Assembly (NCBI GenBank): GCA_036186865.1
Contig: AP025067.1
Span: 24,883,016 to 24,947,015, forward strand
Length of the DNA: 64,000 bases
Direction: 5' to 3'
Source: Eustoma russellianum
Lineage: Eukaryota; Streptophyta; Magnoliopsida; Gentianales; Gentianaceae
This document shows positions 57,100 through 64,000 of this stretch, in pieces. Made by a program: the position numbers and the translations under genes. The notes below the pieces were generated by a model, which saw only the letters and a list, made by a program, of their open reading frames with translations, had not been told where the DNA came from and did no database searches. Every line of letters begins with the position of its first letter. Position 1 is the first letter of the stretch.

Positions 57100-58263
57100 A
57101 AAACAATACATGGCATGATGTGTAGTTCCTGAATCAAGGATCCATATGTTATTATTATCGACGCAATCTGTACCTTTCATATTAGCAACTTATACTGACA
57201 TGACAGCTCCCTGAACTCTAGTGCCTGGCACCGTTGGCTGTTGGTTATCATCAATTATGTTCAACCAACTCAAGAGATTTTGTGTCTGTTCATGAGTGAG
57301 CATAGGAGCTTGACAAGCTCTATCAGTGTGATCATGTTATTGACTCTCAAAATCTGTATCAACCACTTCCATCATGAAGCCAGGAGGGAACCCATGTTTC
57401 TTATAACACTTTTCCACCGTGTGTCCCACTATTCCACAATGAGTACATTGTGGCTTCCTGGTCCCTTCTGGAAAGAATCTTCCACTACCTCTTTTGTAAC
57501 TGTCTCTCTGTCCTCTATAGGCAAAGGCACTAGCCATCACACTGTCACTATCACCATCATGGCTGTGGGATTGTTGGCAAACGAACCCTGTCCATTCATA
57601 CTGTTTAACTTCCTTTCATACTTAATTGCCATAGAAAACGCAGTGTTAATATCGGGTAGTGGCGTCATGGCAAAAATCCGTGACTTAACTGGTTTATACT
57701 CCTTATTTAGACATTTAACAAACTTTATCACATAGTCACTCTGTACAAATGCATGCATTTTTGTGGCCACATCACAAGTAAAACCAAGGCATACACATTT
57801 AGGCACTGGTCTAAGTGCCATCATCTCCTGCCATCATCTCCTCCCAAACAACCTTGAGCCTAGTAAAGTAATCATTAACTGAAGACCTGTATTGTTTAAT
57901 AGCATAGAAATTCCCTAATAAATCTGACAATCTAAAAAGATCTCCATTACCATATCTGAGTTTAAGATCAGACCATACCTCACAGGTAGTGTCATACCAT
58001 ATTACACTCTGCGCAATCGAAGCAGACACACAGTTCATAATCCATGAATGAAGTATGGAGTTAACTTGTCTCCATGTCTGGTATTGAGGATCATTGGGCC
58101 TAGGTGCAGGAAGAGAAACATCAATAAAACCAACCTTGTTCTTGATAAGCAGCGTCATCTCAAAAATTCTACTCCATGAATGGTAATTATGCGGATTAAG
58201 CGGAGGTTGAGCCAGAATGATAGCAGGACTATTGTTCGGATGCAAATATAAATGATTAGCCAT
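57100..58263 (-). pseudogene. Copia 5 gag and protease start
   Basis: Gag begins MANHLYLHPNNSPAIILAQP (58263) with LNPHNYHSWSRIFEMTLLIK, QVNSILHSWIMNCVSASIAQ, VWSDLKLRYGNGDLFRLSDL and YFTRLKVVWEEMMAGDD, the N-terminal UBN2_3-type gag of plant Copia elements. A frame change near 57815 (a duplicated GCCATCATCTCCT) leads to FTCDVATKMHAFVQSDYVIK and FAMTPLPDINTAFSMAIKYE. Zinc knuckle CTHCGIVGHTVEKC (about 57410-57455) is intact. Protease DSGTTHH follows. The small frame break is the only damage seen in gag. Confidence 0.85.
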
Positions 58264-58450
58264 AGGTTTTTCTTGTCCTTGATGAAAATCAGGTCTCTGA
58301 TTGCTAGACGAGTATGCCGTATCACTATTGAATTCACGATAACTCGAATAAGAAATGGTGATCTTGAAACTGAATAATCAGACGCGGTAAACAAAATGAC
58401 TATACACAAAAATACCAAGAAGAGTCACAAATAGTGTGGCTCTGATACCA

Positions 58451-59039
58451 TGATAAAATCTTCAAATCACATCAAGAATTCAACTCAAAAACATAGAAAA
58501 CATGAAGTATACTAAGTTACAAAAACAACGAAGTGCAATGCAAAGATGAAGAATAACAGAATTTCAAATTGACAAAATGGCGCCAAAGGCGTGCGCCAGG
58601 AACAGCAAAGAGGAAGAACCAGTTTATGCAAAATCTGATATTAGAATTCAATCATTAACCGTCTACTACAGCCTTGTGTATGTATAACACATCAATAGAA
58701 ACTCCTAGAACTAAATGACACATGTGATTAAAATGCTATTGAGCTAATTCGTTAGCCAACTACATAACTACTAACTGCTGCTTGATCCGACGTGGCACTA
58801 CGTTTCTCGGGCTGAAGATGATTGGCTCCACCTTCTATTACGTGTATGAATTGTTGTCTTTGTATGTCACCACCTAATGCCACCTAATCCTTCCTACACT
58901 GCATTTCATCCATGTCCAACTCTGCCCGATGGCACGCTAATCCTGACACGCTGCGTCTGTGACGCTAGTTTTGGCACGTTGCTTCTGTGCTAAGACTTGG
59001 ACACTCCTCAGTTCTCCTTGCTCTATCTTCAATAGTACA
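58451..59039 (-). repeat. Copia 5, 5' LTR
   Basis: TG...CA bounded segment directly beside the primer site. GC-richer in its first half (58780-59000). The outer border is inferred from the TGTAC start and has no TSD partner. Confidence 0.65.
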
Positions 59040-59105
59040 CGCCAGCTTTGTGTATATTGTTCAGCTAAAAGTCTAGTGGGTTTGTTTTTTTCCTTCCTTG
59101 ATTCT

Positions 59106-59362
59106 TAGAGCAAAATGCCATACTCTGTCTCTGTGGGCCCCACCGTTCCATTCTCAAAGACCATTGTGGATGATATAAATCAAGAGTTCAGCGGCCTCCT
59201 AGGTTGGGCGAGGACTTATGCAGTGACCCACACCAGGTGTCCCACCACAAACTATGTCTTCGCCCTAGCAGCACTGGAACACCTACACTGTGCGTGTCCT
59301 TGGAAATGAACTCTTGATCCCTTAAAGTAAATCCTAACTCGAGTACCAACTAAGCTATGCCC
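59106..59362 (-). mobile_element. tRNA-derived SINE, copy B
   Basis: Read on the minus strand from 59362: GGGCATAGCTTAGTTGGTAC (A-box TAGCTTAGTTGG fits the consensus), then AAGAGTTCATTTCC (degenerate B-box) about 45 bp later. The body holds GTGTGGGTCACTGCATAAGT, GCCCAACCTAGGAGGCC and TTGATTTATATCATCCACAA. It shares head and body with the copy at 13.5-13.7 kb. TTGATTCT at 59098-59105 and 59378-59385 may be a short TSD. Confidence 0.65.
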
Positions 59363-59572
59363 TAGAGATATCCTCTATTGATTCTGGTTGTGCTTGCATG
59401 TCTTCAGCTAAATGTTTAGCGTTTGTTTTTTCTCTCTCAATTTTGAAAGAAGAAAATATATATGGTGTTCAGCTAAAAGTCTAGTGTTTTCTTTTTTCCT
59501 TTGAAAAAACCCTATATATTTTATAGACGTCGTTCGGCAAGAGAGTTTTGATATATAATTTGTTTCGAAAAT

Positions 59573-59653
59573 AAGTCTACTTTGATTTTTCAATATAATA
59601 CGATTTACATTATTCTACAAAGTCAAAGTAGACATATATCTTGTGGCGGAAAG
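59573..59653. repeat. short hairpin, Stowaway-like MITE remnant
   Basis: GTCTACTTTGA near 59574 pairs with TCAAAGTAGAC near 59622-59632. The right outer sequence, reversed, reads TTACTCTTTCCGCCACAAGA, close to the Stowaway terminus CTCCCTCCGTCC followed by ACAAGA. The left terminus is not recognisable, so the call is weak. Confidence 0.35.
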
Positions 59654-59754
59654 AGTAATAAACATCTAGCACACATGATATCACGATGCACGCACAAAAG
59701 TCACACACATTAGCAAGATAAAGAAGTGTTTACATAAAATAGATGCATTAGAGG

Positions 59755-62327
59755 TGTAGCGATCCGTCCCAAGCCCTGTTGCTCAAAACGACTCACCTGC
59801 CGTATCTCGCTAAGGAGAATACAAGACAACGATACAATTCAATTACATGTCATCAAAACAACTGAAATCGATGTTATCGGAAGTCATAAACGAAAATCCT
59901 CGATAAAATAATCTTCATCACTAATACAATGTCTAGAAAATTCTAAATCGATACACTAGTCAAATGAAGATAAACGCTAATCTCCAAAATACATTAACCT
60001 CGAATATCAACATGACTGACTCAACTAAATCTTCGAAAGTCTTGTCCGAATATTCTCAGTCTCGAAATCTCAAGTCCTGATCTTCCACGGTATACCAACT
60101 TTTTTATCTGTCTATCTGCAAAATTGATTGATAGAGGGGGGTGAGCGACATACACGGAGAAGTAAGGGTAAATAACATAATTAGATAACGATATATAAAA
60201 TAACATGCTTCGCTTCGCAAATAAAATTTACCTTTCTGCGCTTCATGTACAATCAAGCAAGTAAAGCACACGCAACTAAGTCATCGCACACATAAATCAC
60301 TGCAACCTAAAAACATGATGCAATCTTCCAGAATCAGGAATGCATTGACTCGACAACCATTTAATCCTTATCCATTTCCATTTTATCTCATTTCCATTTC
60401 TCATATTTCACTCTTCCATTTTCCGATATCATAGGCGATTACTCCTTACGATGTCCCTATCGATATCCATTTTTGATATCCATATGCAGCTACCCCTTAC
60501 GGCATCCATATGCGTTATCCATTTCTGATATCCATATGTGGTTACCCCTTACGACACCCATATGCGATATCCATACCCATATGTGGTTACCCCTAGCGGC
60601 ATCTATATGCGACACCCATTCCTGATACCGATATGCGGTTACCCCTACGTATAAGTATACCCACGTATATGTCCGCGCCCATACACGTGTGTATACGCGC
60701 TTATACTTACACGTTTTGCCCTCGAATCACAAAAAATCCCGTTTTTCAAATTTGATTTTTCCCTCTTTCAGCGACAAAATCCTAATTTCAGTTAATTTCG
60801 ATTTTCTTTCGATCCCATTCACGTTATACCATCATATTTCATCATATTCAAGACTCACTGTCCAGCATATAAACTTTCGAACATAACACATGCAAATCCA
60901 TCAAATACACGTTCAAATCCCATAATTCTGATTACATGAAATAAGACACATATAAATCCATCTTTTTATCATCCACATTATACACTTATAACAACAATTA
61001 GGCAGCGGCATACATGCCTTAATCATTTCGGCTACTGTTTATCACATAACGTTTGTACACACAATTTAAGAGAAAGACAACACAAAATAAAATCAACACA
61101 CATGCACACAGTTAAAGAAACATAAAACAGATAAAATAAATAACCTCACCTGCACACACGGAAAACGAAACTACACAAAACAATTAACCTTACATGCACA
61201 CGGTTCATGAACCCACATAAAATAAATAAACCTCTATGGAGCAATGACAACACGCAACCTTTACCTATATCTTAAGATGCCATCTTCAAATTTCCCTTTT
61301 TCTTCCTTTATGCTTGCAGGCAATACACGACAGCAACAACAACAAACAATTGAATTCTTAATACACGGCAGCAACAACAACCAATTACATTCTCTTATAT
61401 ATATTAATATTCCATCAGCAAAATTTCTCATCACACTTTAAATTCGGCCAGTGCACAGCAATTATACATAGGCATCTTTCTACCAACAGTCCATATACAT
61501 CATCATCACCAAGACTATTCCATCCTTGTATATACACACATAATCGATACATAAGTACAACAATTGCATACGTATATACATCAATCTATGCAAATCATAA
61601 TTACGAATGCATGATCCGATTTGATACGAAAATATCATAATAATTTTGTAAAACATAACAAATATAGCAAGGATACTTGACTCGTTTCTCGATTATACGC
61701 GATATACGAGGAACGAATTGAACGGTTGAAGAAATTATTTGTTCTTGCTCCTAATGGCTACGGCAGAAAGTGTTGAATTTTGGAGAAATAAGGCTGCCGT
61801 AGTTTATAATATGAAGATTGAAGAATATTATATTTTGGGAGGAATGAGGGTGGTTGCAGATTGTTGAATATTTGGGAGAAAAAAAGATGGCCGCTGGAGG
61901 CTGTATATTTTTGGGAGAATGGCGGCTATTTGTTGGACATTATGAGGCTGGCGGCTGCAGGCTCAATTTTGAAGAATAAGAACGACATTAGCTTGGGAGA
62001 AATAAGGAGGATGCCTTTTATGAATAATTAGGGTGAATTGTAGGGTTGTGTGATAGGTGTATAGATATAGATGTGTGTGTTAGGTAGAATCCTAAGATAT
62101 TTAGGTTATCTTATTCTAATTTGAATTTGTAACTTGATTTAAACTTTATCTTTTTCACTTTCCTAGCCACATTAGGCTTCTTAGGGTTTTTATCTTCTTT
62201 TATTTTCTTTTCTTTTGCTAATGTCGTGTATGTATGTAGTGTTTATAAATATATATGTGTGTTTATTTGTATGCTGCTAACGTGTCTGCATGTTCATTTC
62301 ATGTAACACAAAAACGTAGTCATAACA
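59755..62327 (-). repeat. long 3' LTR of a minus-strand Ty3/Gypsy element (Tekay/Del-like)
   Basis: In element sense it starts TGTTATGACTACGTTTTTGTG and ends GGCTTGGGACGGATCGCTACA (2573 bp, TG...CA). It is preceded by CAAGTTTCGAGGATGAAACT and polypurine tract GTAAGGAGGAGGAA (complement of 62328-62341), a layout typical of plant chromovirus 3' ends. It contains a tandem array (60424-60650). The second LTR is outside the window, so a solo LTR is excluded only by the polypurine tract and adjoining internal sequence. Confidence 0.7.
60424..60650. repeat. tandem repeat inside the Gypsy LTR, unit about 55 bp
   Basis: Four to five degenerate units built on GATATCCATATG[C/T][A/G]G[C/T]TACCCCTTACG. 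The array is GC-richer than its surroundings. Confidence 0.8.
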
Positions 62328-64000
62328 TTCCTCCTCCTTACAAAAAGTTTCATCCTCGAAACTTGCGTACGACGTAATCAATGACTTAGTATGGTTCTAC
62401 TTGATCCATTTACCTAGGTGACGACCGTACTAAATGTCTATTGCATATTGTGATACATTAATCATTTCACTTCTTCAATATATGACTAAGTCTTCAAAAT
62501 CATTTCTTGTATACCTACAAGGTAATTTCTAAGTCCACTGTTCTCCGATTATTTTAAATCATTATCTGCTCTTCTTAAAACTCTAGAATCAAACTTAGGG
62601 TTATCGTCATCATACTGAGGGTTCCATGACCCGGTCGTCAGTCAATATCGTACTTATATCTGCGGTCATAGCAGCCTTCTAAGATTAGTCCTTAGGTGTA
62701 CTATAATCTTTAACTTAATTCTATATAATTAGAACTTATAAACTTCTACCTACACCACTTGACGTGTATCATTCACTTATATACACATAATCTACAATTC
62801 TGAATTTTTAACTTATCATATATGATTCATCTCCTAGTTACATGACCTTCCAAATTATCCATCGAGTCCTCCAATATGCTTATCCCTCACTCTCCTTTAT
62901 CATCAAATTCTCAAAATCAATTCTTAGTCCTACAAACTAGTTCTATGATCATGCCCTTACTTTTTCAGAGATTTCGTAACCAACCTAGTATACAAAGTAT
63001 GTGTATAGACATATTTTTTGTAATTTTAAAAGAAAGTAGCTTATGTAGCTACAGTTTAGAATATGGTTTTAACTGTTTAAAATAATATACCTTCAATATT
63101 GTTTTTTTGTAAGCACAAAACTCAAAGTATCGTATTTTTGTTTTCACAATACAGTGTCTCAAATGACCATTTACAAAACAATCATATAACTTGTTCTCAA
63201 AAGTAGTACGGTTAAAACCACTTCAAAATAATTGAGACACAACAAGCATAAAATTTCTTTTTACAAAACGATTTAAACGCGGTGCCTTTTCCTTTTCAAC
63301 GAATATTTATTTTGAAAGCTATATTTTACTTCGCAAAATACAACAATTGAAAACTCAACAAATATAAAGTTTCATAAAACCATTTGATTAGTTACCTCTC
63401 TTTTTTCTGAAAAAGAAGTATATATATTTTGAAACTATTTTTTGCTTCACAAAAATAAGTTCATCGCAAGCAGACAAATAACTTCAAAATCATTTAATGG
63501 TAAACTGCTTGCATTATCGATAGTCGACAATAAAATAATTTTTAGCAAAATAAATATAGCTAGATGAAAGTTTGAGAAATATAAGAAATGTATAAACATA
63601 TTGTTCTTCGAAAACATCACTACTTTAAAATACATTTGTTTTGTCAGGGGTATGCGAAATTCAATTATGTTACTATACGAATTCGGGAAAAAATATAGGC
63701 TTGTAAAGCAATATGCTATTTAAAATGAAACTAGTTGAAATATTTAGTAGCAAAAATCTTTGAAATACTTTTGAAATATAGAGTGCATCTTGGTGTACGT
63801 GCACGTAAGAAAATTTTTAACTACTTGAAAAATAATAGTCCAATACTTCGTATAGTTTTTCTAAGTCACCCCTTAATATGAATGAAAAATCCACATGTAT
63901 ACCATTTCTTATAAATCCTTAACTTAAGTTGTCCAATCCTAGTATGACAAACTAAATATTTATCGACTTATGTTATTCTAATTCACCATGCTTCCGCACG
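62328..64000 (-). other. internal region of the minus-strand Gypsy element, apparently non-coding
   Basis: Begins with the polypurine tract and GATGAAACTT motif, then about 1.6 kb of AT-rich sequence. I found no integrase, chromodomain or other coding similarity, and open frames are short. It may be a long 3' untranslated segment, a non-autonomous derivative or old decay. Confidence 0.4.

Larger units (their letters stand above)
57039..59039 (-). mobile_element. Ty1/Copia retrotransposon 5, 5' fragment
   Basis: Minus-strand piece: 5' LTR 58451-59039 (589 bp, TGTACTATTGAAG...GATTTTATCA in element sense), primer site TGGTATCAGAGCC (complement of 58438-58450), gag, zinc knuckle, and the beginning of protease (WILDSGTTHHAM, about 57115-57150). 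It stops at about 57063 against Copia 4. No 3' LTR in the window. Confidence 0.85.

Noticed and set aside
57241..57735. 164-codon plus-strand ORF
   Set aside because: Exact antisense of the Copia 5 gag and zinc knuckle.

Overview
This is a stretch of plant nuclear DNA, almost certainly from a eudicot. It has long AT-rich introns with GT-AG borders, a nuclear gene of the green lineage, and dense plant LTR retrotransposons primed by initiator-Met tRNA. I see no prokaryotic signal, no CRISPR array, no operon and no rRNA or tRNA gene. One host gene is visible: the 3' part of PHYLLO, the plastid-targeted fusion enzyme of phylloquinone (vitamin K1) synthesis, covering the end of MenD, all of MenC and all of MenH (1-10521, + strand). 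Seventeen exons join into one open frame of 1141 codons plus a stop. The 5' end (transit peptide, MenF-like module, start of MenD) lies outside the window.

From about 10.5 kb onward nearly everything recognisable is transposable-element sequence, nested several layers deep. 10.7-15 kb holds small non-autonomous elements: a 256-bp SINE-like family with long target-site duplications (TSDs), a TRIM-like mini-LTR element with four LTR segments, a tRNA-derived SINE, a 700-bp hAT MITE with a perfect 8-bp TSD and a foldback element. The last two, plus a complete Copia element (15068-19950, minus strand, TSD ATGGG), have split an old LINE (zf-RVT and RNase H domains, 13715-20405).

21.2-37.5 kb is a decayed Ty3/Gypsy element of the Tat type, with gag, RT, two RNase H domains, integrase and an antisense ORF before the 3' LTR. 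It is interrupted in gag by two solo LTRs of one family, one inserted inside the other in opposite orientation (23529-28825), which creates a large inverted repeat.

37.6-42.7 kb is a complete, relatively young Copia element (+). 44.0-50.1 kb is a degenerate Copia element (-). 50.7-57.0 kb is a SIRE/Maximus-like Copia element (+) that has lost its 3' end. It joins, through a scarred junction, to the 5' part of a further Copia element (-, 57.06-59.04 kb). After a second tRNA-derived SINE and a small hairpin, 59755-62327 is a long 3' LTR of a minus-strand Ty3/Gypsy element that runs off the window.

No undescribed functional system is evident. The items most worth checking are the multi-LTR TRIM, the 256-bp SINE family without a clear tRNA head, the nested inverted solo LTRs, the palindrome arrays shared by otherwise different LTRs, the antisense ORF, and the templated-insertion scars. 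All coordinates and reading frames were read by eye; family names rest on recognised motifs, not database searches.
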